A DNA stretch of 64,000 bases from Gossypium raimondii. Its lineage: Eukaryota > Streptophyta > Magnoliopsida > Malvales > Malvaceae. The stretch's first letter is position 1. Every line of letters starts with the position of its first letter. The notes under the pieces were generated by a model. It worked only from the letters and a program-made list of their open reading frames with translations. It was not told the DNA's origin and ran no database searches. Positions 49,296-60,646 of the stretch are shown here, piece by piece. A program made the translations under genes and the position numbers. The DNA is taken from the NCBI RefSeq assembly GCF_025698545.1, contig NC_068566.1:45859192-45923191 (forward strand). The letters run 5' to 3'.

Positions 49296-50339
49296 ATGGC
49301 TGAATCCTTTGCATTCGAGATGGCCGCAAAAGTATCGGAGAAACTAGGGAGTGCTGCCTACGAAAGAATTAGCTTGGCATGGGGTGCCCGAGAGGAGTTT
49401 GAAAAGCTTAAGCAGACCCTACCTGCTATCAGAGCAGTGGTCCTGGATGCTGAACAACAACAGGCTCGTAACCATGAGCTCACTCATTAGCTGAAAAAGT
49501 TCAAAGATGCTTGCTATGAAATGGAAGATTTGATAGACGAGTTCGAGATCCAAGCGTTGAGGAGGCAAGTCCTGGAACAGGGAAGCATTGGAAGCAAGGT
49601 ACGCCGTTTCTTTTCTGGCTCAAACCCTTTGGCAATTCGCTTTAGGATGGGCAATAAGATAAAAAAGGCAAACGAGATGTTGAATGAGATTGCAGCTAAA
49701 ACGGCCAAGTTTCATCTCACTGAAAAACATGAAATTAATGTCATACATCGTGAGAGGGAAACCTACTCCTTCGTTAAGACATCTAGTGTCATCGGTCGAG
49801 ATGAAGCTAAACAACACATAGTAAACTTCTTAAGGGATCCAGTTGATGAGGAAGATATCCCTGTCCTTCCCATAGTTGGGATCGGAGGTATTGGGAAAAC
49901 TACCCTTGCCCAATTAGTGTTTAATGAGGAGAGTTTGAAGTCGTATTTTGAATTGAGAATTTGGGTGTGTGTTACCGAGGATTTTGACATCAGACAATTG
50001 ATGATAAAAATCATTAAATCTGCCACTGGCAGAGAGTGCAAGGACATGAATAAGGAGGAATTACATAAAGTTTTACAAGATTGTTTGAATGGAAAAAGAT
50101 TTTTTATGGTGCTAGATGATGTATGGAACGAGGACAAGAAGAGATGGAGTGAGCTGAAAGATTTGTTGTTTGGGGGAGCCCAAGGGAGTAGAATCATTGT
50201 CACAACTCGTAGCCGCAAAGTGGCTACAATCATAGGCACAACACCTCAGTATGATTTAGAACATCTTTCTTGTGAGAATTGTCTATCATTGTTTCTTAAA
50301 CTTGCCTTTAAAGAAGGTGAAGAGAAACAACATGACAAT
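49296..50339 (+). pseudogene. CC-NBS-LRR resistance gene, copy 2, 5' part (codons 1-348)
   Basis: First half of an RGA-type receptor, ~844 aa when counted without the insertion. The coiled coil (AESFAFEMAAKVSEKLGSAA, AIRAVVLDAEQQQAR) is followed at codon 65 (49,488-49,490) by TAG, where copy 1 has TGG (Trp). The frame then runs on unbroken: 'DACYEMEDLIDEFEIQAL', P-loop GIGGIGKTT at about codons 195-203, 'RIWVCVTEDFDI', kinase-2 'FFMVLDDVW' (~269-277), RNBS-B 'RIIVTTRSRKVA', RNBS-C 'YDLEHLSCENCLSLF'. It stops after codon 348 where an LTR retrotransposon is inserted; the rest resumes at 62,086. It has two independent knock-outs, the nonsense codon and the insertion, while the NB-ARC sequence is otherwise well kept. 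Confidence 0.95.
50335..50339 (+). repeat. Target site duplication ACAAT, left copy
   Basis: ACAAT directly precedes the terminal TG of the retrotransposon. The identical ACAAT is at 62,081-62,085. Removing the element and one copy restores the same codon register as copy 1 of the gene. Confidence 0.95.
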
Positions 50340-51458
50340 TGTTGACACCATTTTTTGGATGAAAACGGGGTCGACTTGGGTTTTGAAAATAAAAACGAAA
50401 AAAACGGGAGTCGCCACCAATCCTTTTTTATGAGGTGTGATTGGGTCACCTCGTAAAAGTGGTTGTTTTTAATAAACAGTTTGATTTTATTAAAATAACA
50501 AGTTTGGTCCACGAAATTCAGAAAAACGGGTTCGGGAGTCGGTTACGCACGAGGAAGGATTAGCACCCTCGATACGCCCAAAATTGGTACCTAGTTGATT
50601 ACTTAATGTCTTAGTGTCGAAGATTGAGAAGTTTGAAGAATTTAAAAAAAAACGATCCTTGTATTAAAACATTGAAAACTTTCAGAAAAAGGGGCATATT
50701 TCACGTTATTCGAGAAAGAGAATCATATCCAGTGAGTTAGGACACAATGTCTCGAATTTTCGATACGCGAATGAATGCCAAAATTTTATTTATTTAAAAG
50801 ATATTTTATTATCTCAGGTTTAGGAAAGGGATCGTGCCCAGTAAGTTAGGACACGATCTTTTCTTAATTCCGGAGATCATTTAAAAACTTGAATTTGAAA
50901 AGATTCGTATATTTAGATTTATTGTGAAAATCGAAACCCAGTAAGTTAGGGTACGATATTCTCGAATCTAAACACGAAATATTATTAATTCAAAACGAAC
51001 TTGTTATATCAAATAAAATGAAATACGAAAATCGTAGGAAAAATACGAAAGCCAATAAAATCATAATGCATAAAACTGTAAGAATAATATGAACAATAGG
51101 AACAATATAATAAAAATCATACTTACAATAAAAAAAACAATACATATACAAATAAATTAAAATATTTATTCAAAATAATAAAGAAAATTAAATAAATAAG
51201 CAATAAATACAAAATAAAATAATAGTAAGGAATAGAAATATAATACACATATATATACGTATGTTGAAATTATAAAGTATAAAAATACATATAAGCAGGT
51301 ATTAATGTGTTTACGAAAATGAAAATATGGATATATACATATATATATACAATTTAAAAAATAGAAAAATATATAAGTACATATAAGTTGTAAAAATAGG
51401 TACGTACGTATATATATAGATTATAAAAGGTGGGTATATATATAGGTATGTATTTAAG

Positions 51459-51500
<42 letters not shown>

Positions 51501-52888
51501 TATGTATGTATACATACAAATATAAAAAGTTACAGGAATATATATGTACATAGAGCATAAAGTATCAAATATAAATAATATATAAGTATATATATACAAA
51601 AAACAAATAAAAATATGTACGGATACATTATAAAATAAATGAAAATATGTGTAGATATATGTAATATAAAAACCTGTATATTATAATAGACATATGTATA
51701 TATATATATAAATAGCAACACCTGAAGTTAAAAAAAGTATAAGTAAATGAGTAATGGTTACTAGTAATAATAAGGTTAATAATAATAATGATAATAATAA
51801 TGATGATAATATATTAAAATAATGAAGAGAATAATAAAAGTACTCAAAAGGGACTAAATCAAAATAAAAACAAAACAAAAAAAAAAAAAAATGGTAATTC
51901 AAAATAAAAGGACCAAACTACAACACGCGTCAAAAGGAAGGGACCAAATGGAAATAACCCAATCACCCCAAAACGCAGCAAAGAAAGATGGGCCGATTGA
52001 AATAAAAATAAAATTATGGGGTAGATTAAAAATAAGAGGAAACAATGAAAAAAGATCAAATTGTAATACGCAAAATAAGGGATCATGCACGCAATTAATC
52101 CATTCGAAGAAAAGCGGATCCTCCCTTGGTCGGTCACCGCAGGGTCAATGAGTCTCAAAATAGCGCCGTTTAAATGAGGGTATTTAAACCCATTTGTTTC
52201 AAAAATTCATTTCAGATCCCCAAATTTAACAAAAAAATCTAAAACCCTATTTCCTCTCAAAGGTCCGACCTTTGGGACTCTAAGGCCCCTTGTTGCGCCG
52301 CCGCTCTGTTTGTCAGACGGCCACCGCCTCCGACGGTCGACGAACACTAGATCGGCGAGGGAAACCCGTCCGGTGAGTTCTCCTCTCTTCTCTTTATGTT
52401 GTTATATATATATTATATGTATATAAATAAAAGGCAAAAAAATGAAGAGAAAAATCAAAGTATGCGAAACGAAAATAAAGAGTCAAGAATCACCTTCAAA
52501 TCTTGTTTTTTTTTTTATTTCGAAAGTGTTAGTAAAGAGGGAAGTCCGAATCCCTTACAATGGTTTTGAATGGCTTTTTATAGCCATTTTACAATGTTTT
52601 ATATTATTTCTTGTCCTTTCTTGCGTGCCATTTGAAGGCGGTGGAGCGGTGGGTAGAGATGTGATGGAGGCATGGAAGGGACGGTGGCAGCGCCATTTGC
52701 GGTGACGGCGGCGAAGTCGAAGACCCTAGGTGCGGCGCACCTAGGGTTTGTTTTTTGTTCATTTTTACGATTTTGTTGGGCTAGGGTTGTTAGGTTATTT
52801 GGGTGTTGGGTGCATTGGGTTTTAGGTTTGTTGTAATGGGTAAATTTGGGTAGATTGGTTTGAAATGGGTTAGGTCAAAATGGGCTCA
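50340..52888 (-). repeat. 3' LTR of the retrotransposon (left)
   Basis: Begins TGTTGACACC on the plus strand and ends ...GGGCTCA. It nearly matches the right LTR, including a (TA)n run at 51,462-51,498. Its minus-strand 5' edge (TGAGCCCATT) differs from the right LTR's TGTACAGGCCCATT. Minus-strand TATA-like 'tttaaata' at 52,181-52,188. Confidence 0.9.
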
Positions 52889-52912
52889 GATGTTGCCCTC
52901 TTTGCTCGTTGT
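52889..52912 (-). other. Putative polypurine tract
   Basis: On the minus strand 'gagcaaagagggcaacatc' abuts the 3' LTR. It is purine-rich but interrupted by C/T, so only a weak candidate for plus-strand priming. Confidence 0.4.
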
Positions 52913-52949
52913 CGTGTAACGATAATAGAGCAAAGACTAAGAAAGGCCC

Positions 52950-54280
52950 ATTTTGCCCGGTCTCGCCATATCTTGACTTCTTCTGGCGCTTCCCTTCAAG
53001 TAGCTTTATTCCAATCCACTGTGTCTTGTCGCTTCAATCCACTCCACTGCAGTTCAGGGAGATCTGACTTGTAGCTTCAATCTTTCTTCGCAAGAATTTC
53101 AGGGGGACAAGATTCATGGTTTGGTTCATTATTGTTGATCTGCTCCACTACTGCTTAGGAGGACAGCATCTGCAATCTTCAATCTATTCCACTGCCAACC
53201 AGGGAGATAGAATTACTGGCTTCAATGTACTCCACTGTAACCACAGGGAGGTAAGACCTGATACAATCTACTCTACTGTAACTTCAGAGAGATAAGATCC
53301 TTTATTTTAATCCGCTCCACTGTAATCTCAGGGAGATAAGATCTCTGGCTTCAATCTGATACGATCTACTCTGCTGTAACTTTAGAGAGATAAGATCTTT
53401 TATTTCAATCCGCTCCACCTTAATTTAGGGAGATAGGATAGTGTCTTTGATTTGCTCCGCTGTAATCTTAGGGAGATAAATCTCTGGCTTCAATCTGCTC
53501 CGCTGTAATCTCAAGGAGATAAGATCTGAAATTCTTCGGTCTGTTCCACTGTAACCTCAGGGAAATAAGACTTGACACGATCTACTCTGCTGTAACTTCA
53601 GAGAGATAAGATCCTTCAATCCGCTCCACTGTAATCTCAGGGAAATAGGATTACTATATTTGATCTGCTCCGCTGTAATCTCAGGGAGATAAGATCTGCA
53701 CTTCTTCGGTCTGCTCCACTGTAATCTCAGGGAAATAAGATAGTGTCTTCAATCTGCTCCACTGTAATCTCAGGGAGATAAGACCTGATGCGATATACTC
53801 TACTGTAACTTCAGAGAGATAAGATCCTTTATTTTAATCCGCTCCACTGTAACTTCAGGGAGATAGGATTATGTCTTCGATCTGCTCCGCTGTAACCTCA
53901 GGGAGATAAGATCTGAAATTCTTCGGTCTGCTCCACTATAATCTCAAGGAGATAAGACCTGGTGCGATCTACTCTACTGTAACTTCAGAGAGATAAGATC
54001 CTTATTTTAATCCGCTCCACTATAACTTCAGGGAGATAGGATTATGTCTTCGATCTGCTCCGCTGTAATCTCAAGGAGATAAGATCTGAAAGTCTTCGGT
54101 CTACTCCACTGTAACCTCAGGGAGATAAGACCTGATGCGATCTACTCTACTGTAACTTCAGAGAGATAAGATCCTTGGTTTTAATCCGCTCCACTGTAAC
54201 TTCAGGGAGATGATTATGTCTTCGATCTGCTCCGCTGTAACCTCAGGGAGATAAGATCTGAAAGTCTTCATTGATCTGTT
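52950..54280. repeat. Tandem array of ~43-bp units in a ~174-bp higher-order pattern
   Basis: Units follow the scheme 'ctgctccactgtaatctcag' + 'ggagataagatct' + variable tail. From about 53,753 four unit types (tails 'cctgatgcgat', 'tccttattttaa', 'ggattatgtcttcg', 'tctgaaattcttcggt') repeat in fixed order. Successive periods start at 53,753, 53,927 and 54,100, that is 173-174 bases. Earlier units are less regular. The array lies between the internal region and the 3' LTR of the retrotransposon and is non-coding. Confidence 0.9.
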
Positions 54281-55025
54281 CTCTAGGGAACATGACCTGT
54301 ATGTTCTATTTTATGAACCTAATTATGCCTAGTGATTAGGATGACATGATCAGAACGAATCAAATGCTCCTAACTAGATGTGTATGAATGACATTTGAAT
54401 GTATGCAAAATGTCATGAAAATGATTCCTTAATGCTTAGGTTATCATCACGCAAAAGCTTATTAAGGCTTTATCACTGACGTGCTACAACGGCTTCTTGC
54501 TCAGCTGGCATATCCAAAGAAACACTTAATCTGATTGCCCCCCACTATGAACGTCAAAGTTTAATCCACTGGGACATAAAATTTGTACCATCAATCTCCT
54601 ACTGTAACCTAAGGGTAGAAAGATACGGCTTTTCTCAATCTTCTCCTTTCCCAATTCAAGGATACAGAATATGAAGCTTTTTGGTTCTTTTACCCCATTC
54701 CCAAGGTGTCATACCAAATGCTCATGCACAATTGCAAAATTTTCTTCTCCAAGAAGACCTTTTCTTTTTGCCTGGTAAACATCGCTTGTTGGTTCATTGA
54801 AGCTTTTCCACCAACACGACATCTTGTCATTTTGTTCAATCAATGTTTAGACAACAAAATCTGAAAGGATAGTCTTTAACTTAGACTCTTCCTTCTTAGA
54901 TATTTCACCCTTTAAACTTGGTGTTTTCTAAACAATAGTCCTGTTTCAGGTCCCTATATTATTTAGAAATTTCTAGAGTAATATGCAAAACTTCCATTGT
55001 GAAAGTATTATTAGTCCATTAATCA

Positions 55026-55450
55026 TTATTCTAATGCAACATGCTTGCAAAAAAAATCATAACGATAGGTAAAATAGAATTGATTTGAGAGCATAGCTCG
55101 AAATGAATAAATTAGCAAGGATAGCAAGAATAAAAAGAGAAATTGATTAGAACATGTATCTTGAAAAAGAATGAAGTATTCCAAGAACAACAACAAATTC
55201 AATATATAAATAGTATGAAGGTTAGGTGCCCCAGATATCGCAGCTTGAACTTCTCTGTACAAACTTTCTGAAGATTTTCCTGAGTTTGACATGTGTTTAG
55301 GAGATCTACAGGACTCTATCGATGCCCCAAGATGTCGCATTACCCTTTCAGGTATAGCAAGATCACCACATGCCCCTAATCTGATCACTTCATGCCCCAT
55401 TCTGATCAATATTTGAGCTGCCCTTTTCGGGTTTTCAACTCAAATCCCCT
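55026..55450 (-). other. Unidentified ORF in the retrotransposon interior
   Basis: The minus strand reads 'VENPKRAAQILIRMGHEVI', 'LAIPERVMRHLGASIE' and 'SGKSSESLYREVQAA' before turning low-complexity hydrophobic. Composition in the first ~75 residues is protein-like, and a diverged second copy of the 'VENPKRA.QIL..MGH' part occurs at 56,262-56,340. I do not recognise a domain, and it does not look like pol. Confidence 0.35.
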
Positions 55451-56400
55451 TTGGCCTAAGGTGTCCTTTGCGGGTTTTCCCCTTAGCCTCTCCATTTTTA
55501 CTTTTTCATTTTTTCATTTTTTTCACCTTTTTTTTTTGACTCAAAGTGCCCTTTTGCAGGTTTTCACCTTGGTCATTCCTTCCTCTTTAAACGAAGTGTT
55601 TCTTGACTGGATTCGAGTTTATAGGATTAGCAATCTCACTCAGGATCAGTGCTCCTCTGAAAATGGTCTTCTTTACAACATAGGGACATTCCTGGTTTGG
55701 CATTCATTTCCCTTTGGAATCATTTCCTTAAGGAAGAATCTTTTCAACATCCAAATTCTCTCGTGGAATTCTCGAGACGGGCCTGTTTATTATGGGCTCA
55801 TATTATTTATTTATGGTACATCCGACCCTGATGAATAGCCTTTTAACCCGTTTCCTCGGGCCAACTAATCATATCGCGATTGGATTCCTCCAACAAGCAA
55901 TGAGGGGATTTTAATAGGTAAAACTACCTCAATCCTGTAAACCAAAAAGAGAGATGTTGCCCCAGCACAGATGTTTGACAAACAATGAGGGCAAATGGTA
56001 ATTTCTCACGTCAATCCTTGTAAGTCTCAGTCATTTTCCTTCAATTTTCGATGTTCAACTCTAGGAACTTCAGTGACGAATCATGGTGTCCACTTTTGAG
56101 TTAATTTGAGACCTCAGCTATCGTGCTATTGTTTAAGCTCAATGTATTCTCCAATACCCTCTTCTCTGAAATTCTATATCGGTATACGATGACTTTGGCT
56201 CATGAAGTAGCCTCTCAAAAAATGAAGTAATGCCCATTAGAAGTCTTCGATAATGGTGATGTCCATGCCCCATTTTGTTTAAAATTTGAGTCGCCCTTTT
56301 TCGGGTTTTCAACTCAGATCCACCTTTGGTCAAAGCGCCCTTTGCGAGTTTTCGCCTTGACCTCTCCTTTTTCTTTTTCTTTTTCTTTTTTTCATTTTTC
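55380..56400. repeat. Internal diverged duplication in the retrotransposon
   Basis: 55,393-55,510 and 56,264-56,385 share 'catgccccattctgatcaat/ttttgtttaa', 'cgggttttcaactcaaatcc' and 'cctttgcgggttttccccttagcctctcc'-like blocks in the same orientation. This suggests an ancient internal duplication. Confidence 0.6.
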
Positions 56401-57368
56401 ATTTTCTCCTATTTTTGACTTTGATTTTTTTTTTGATTTTTTGATTTTTTTTTGAGTCTAAACTCATGAGATCAGACAAGTCCTGGTCATGTTTTTCGAC
56501 CAGAATCAGTGTTATTCTAAAGTCTTCCACATAAGATCTTCCACTTTCATCTTGTATGTGAGAAACCTTCTTTGGTACCAGATTTCTTTCATAGAGCCCT
56601 TTTGGGACGCAACTACGACAGAAAAATTTGGATCTTCCTCTTTAATCAGGACAAAATCCAATAACATCTGGAAGGGATGGAAACTCGACTTCAAATGGGC
56701 AAAGCTATGCTAACTCAACGAAAGAGGCATTGCTCCGGTAAATAATTGCATCGTTCGTACTTGTAAATTTCTGACATCGTGCGGTTGTGCAGGTTTTATT
56801 ACAAGAATCGAGGCATACCCTGGTATGATCATACAAAGACATCTTTGAATTCTTCGTCTCTATGGGCAGGTCAATTCTAGTCTTCACCAAGCTCACAATT
56901 TCTAATGATTCATTGAGAGGTAGGATCCGTTTATTCTCTTGTTCTACCATCCTTCACAAGTTTGGAGATAAGCTACGATCTTTGTCATCTTCAAAGTCGT
57001 GAGATCCCTCTAAACCCATGTCTCGCTCAAAAGGAGATTCTAAGTCTGTAGCAGTGTCATTCATATCGTTGATATCCAGTGACCTATTGTAGGTACAAAA
57101 GAATATACAAAGAATGTATGAATTTAAGAATAATTATCTGCACAATATGATTATGAATGAATGAAAGAATGATTTGGATGAAAGAATAAAAGAATAAAAA
57201 TAATCATTCATAAGAAATGAAAGAATATTGGTTCAAAAGATCGCAAAGATGCATTCCATTAAAATAATGACGTTCAGACATGAGCCTATTTCACAAAAGA
57301 CTTCTTGTTGCCTCTAGGCTAAAAGCAACAAGTGTGTTTTGAATATTACTCTGAGTAAGCTCTAAATA

Positions 57369-58352
57369 CTACAGGGGTTCCTTTAGAACACTCTCAAGTT
57401 TATAAGGGCGAACATCTAATAAGATCTCTTCTCCGATTGCTTCTTCGTATTCGGCACTGATGTGAACGTTTCCCAACATTTCTTCATTCATCGCATTCCT
57501 TTCATTATCCGTATGATTGAGTAGCGGGTTTTCTGTACTAGATAAATCGTCCAATTTGACAATGCCTATACCGATAAGCCTTTCAACCACCTTTTTAAAG
57601 GCGATGCAATTTTCTATGGAATGCCCCGTATTTCCCGCATGCTATTCGCATTGTGCATTCGCATCATGCCATTTGGGGTACGGAGGCTGTGGAGGTTTTA
57701 AGTAGAAAGGGGAAACGATGTGCGCATCGAATAACTTTTGGTACAACTCCTTATACGTCATCGGAATTGGCGTGAACTGGAGGTTCTCAGTACCTTGTTT
57801 CACTCCTGATTCTTGCTTTGAAGACCTCGATGGCTGGTGGTTTCGTCTTTGGTCGGCCCGCATGATTGGTTTTGAGTGGCCCTTGTTATACCGCCGCATT
57901 ATCCCATTTATTCCCTCCTTCCTTGGGGCCTTTGTGGTACTTAGGTATTCCACCCTCGCCTGCTTTGTTTCAGCCAGGTTGTCGAGAGCAACAGGAAAAT
58001 TGTTCCTCACTTTGGACCTTGGGTCCGTCAAACAACCCACTGGTGTTGTTGTACCAGTTTGATACCGTTGTGATCTGATAGTAAAGGGTGCCCCGTGTGA
58101 ACGCCCATCTGGCTGTATCTGTGCACTAATCGGAGTACAATCTATGGAATAAGCAAAATCCTCATTATCAACCCCAAAGTAAACAACCGGGTCTTTCACT
58201 TCTTTTGACTTTCTAGCTAGCAATCGGTTGAACTGGTTTATCATAGTTCTCCGTAATTCTAGCATATGATCTCTCATCTCCTGTTGAAATTCAGTCAATT
58301 GCTCCTGCATCTGAATCTGCATTCGCTCTAATTTTTCTAACCTTCGTTCCAT
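57369..58352 (-). pseudogene. Gag-like relic of the retrotransposon
   Basis: From 58,352 the frame starts with a coiled-coil-like part (ERRLEKLERMQIQMQEQLTE). It reaches 'FTPIPMTYKELYQKLFDAH' and 'PPYPKWHDANAQCE', where TAG at 57,644-57,642 interrupts. It continues in the same frame as 'HAGNTGHSIENCIAFKKVV' down to a stop at 57,369. The C-x2-H-x5-H-x4-C-like finger is typical of plant Ty3-gypsy gag. The central gag domain expected between the coiled coil and the finger is not visible, which suggests an internal deletion. Capsid function is unlikely to remain. The frame is open for ~20 codons upstream of the ATG, from about 58,420. Confidence 0.8.
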
Positions 58353-58540
58353 TTCTCTAGTCTTTGCTTGGATATCGTAAGGGTGTTTGGTTGGTTGGTT
58401 TTCTAGGTTAGCTGAAATAAATTTACTCGTTTAGACTCTTTCAATGGATTTTAATGCATGTAATGCAATGTAATGCAAATGCATGAAATGAATGCCTAAA
58501 GAGACGTTGATTCTGATTCAATTACATTTAGGAAACTTTT

Positions 58541-58750
58541 CTAGAAAGCAAATTCCCTTACATAAAACGGATACATGTACGGCCTCACCCTCATATTCCA
58601 AGAAACAACATCGGTCTTCTTCTTCATCCGCATGTTTGAGGTAATCTCGCCAATAGATGCCATTGCTAGCTCATTTTCTTGATCTTGGTCGCGATCCATC
58701 ATCTGCCTATCTTCATAAGGCTCATCAACTTGTCGAAGGCTTTTGGACAA
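58541..58750 (-). other. Small ORF in the 5' leader of the retrotransposon
   Basis: 69 codons, Met/charged-rich (QMMDRDQDQENELAMASIGE), between the primer-binding site and gag. Ogre-type elements can carry an extra ORF before gag, but this one is short and unidentified. Confidence 0.25.
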
Positions 58751-59468
58751 TCGTCTCGAACCCTTAGGTCACGAAGTAAAGATCACGAACTCTTCTATCG
58801 CCCTTCTTGTGTTTTGGGAAGTTGTATTGTTTTCCATTTTATCAAGGAATCCGTATTCCATGACAAGCTTTCTAATTTAGTAATCGGACTTGAATCAATA
58901 TCTCTTTCTTAAGATGCAGATGCGATGCAATCATAATCAAAGCACAAAAAGAGGGGTTAGTACAAAAATAAACAAGGAAAACAGAAAGTACCTAATCGGG
59001 TGACTACTAGAGGTTTGGAGTGGCTCTATCTAGGCTAAGTTCCTAAGTCCACTATATGAGGGTTGGTTCTAAAGATAAGGTACCTGAACCAGCAGATTCC
59101 TCGATCTTCACCCATTATAGGCTCATCTGCATCGAGTTCGGTTCGGGGAATACATTTCCCTATGGCTGCACGGAGATGAAAATCTCACGAAGACATAGGT
59201 ACGGATGTATCCCGAAAGCGATCCACTATCCTGCACGGAGGTGAAAACCTCACGAAGGAGTAGCTTCTCACTCCCACTTAAAAGGTGTGACCAACGGTCA
59301 TGCAATGCAATGTGCAGAGATATATAAAAAATTTAAAATACAAAACATGATTATAACTCAAAACAAATTTAAACCACAATGAGAGGATCGTATATTTAAA
59401 CCAAATTTTCAACTTTCGACAAAAAGACAAGAAATAATCAACTTGTGGCTTGACTCTCAAATTTTGCC

Positions 59469-59486
59469 TCCCCAGTGGAGTCGCCA
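59469..59486 (-). promoter_or_regulatory. Primer-binding site (tRNA-Arg type)
   Basis: Plus-strand TCCCCAGTGGAGTCGCCA is identical in form to the 3' end of a plant tRNA-Arg (acceptor strand plus CCA). On the element's sense strand it is TGGCGACTCCACTGGGGA, three bases inside the 5' LTR. This fixes the element's orientation. The tRNA identity is from memory. Confidence 0.85.
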
Positions 59487-59489
59487 AGC

Positions 59490-60604
59490 TGTTGACACCA
59501 TTTTTTGGATGAAAACGGGGTCGACTTGGGTTTTGAAAATAAAAACGAAAAAAACGGGAGTCGCCACCAATCCTTTTTTATGAGGTGTGATTGGGTCACC
59601 TCGTAAAAGTGGTTGTTTTTAATAAACAGTTTGATTTTATTAAAACAACAAGTTTGGTCCACGAAATTGAAAAACGGGTTCGGAGTCGATTCGCATTTAG
59701 GAAGGATTAGCACCTCAATACGCCCAAAATTGGTACCTAGTTGATTACTTAATGTCTTAGTGTCGAAGATTGAGAAGTTTGAAGAATTTAAAAAAAAACG
59801 ATCCTTGTATTAAAACATTGAAAACTTTCAGAAAAAAGGGCATATTTCACGTTATTCGAGAAAGAGAATCATATCCAGTGAGTTAGGACACAATGTCTCG
59901 AATTTTCGATACGCGAATGAATGCCAAAATTTTATTTATTTAAAAGATATTTTATTATCTCAGGTTTAGGAAAGGGATCGTGCCCAGTAAGTTAGGACAC
60001 GATCTTTTCTTAATTCCGGAGATCATTTAAAAACTTGAATTTGAAAAGATTCGTATATTTAGATTTATTGTGAAAATCGAAACCCAAGAAGTTAGGTACG
60101 ATATTCTCGAATCTAAACACGAAATATTATTAATTCAAAACGAACTTGTTATATCAAATAAAATGAAATACAAAAATCGTAGGAAAAATACGAAAGCCAA
60201 TAAAATCATAATGCACGCAAAACTGTAAGAATAATATGAACAATAGGAACAATATAATAAAAATCATACTTACAATAAAAAAAACAATACATATACAAAT
60301 AAATTAAAATATTTATTCAAAATAATAAAGAAAATTAAATAAATAAGCAATAAATACAAAATAAAATAATAGTAAGGAATAGAAATATAATACACATATA
60401 TATACGTATGTTGAAATTATAAAGTATAAAAATACATATAAGCAGTATTAATGTGTTTACGAAAATGAAAATATGGATATATACATATATATATACAATT
60501 TAAAAAATAGAAAAATATATAAGTACATATAAGTTGTAAAAATAGGTACGTACGTATATATATAGATTATAAAAGGTGGGTATATATATAGGTATGTATT
60601 TAAG

Positions 60605-60646
<42 letters not shown>

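Noticed and set aside
51530-51721. Tyr/Ile-rich ORFs in the LTRs (also 60,457-60,866)
   Set aside because: Products of TA-rich low-complexity sequence in both LTRs, not proteins.
52950-54280. CRISPR-like array
   Set aside because: Units are contiguous and the variable tails recur in order; no unique spacers and no cas genes. It is a tandem array in a plant retrotransposon.
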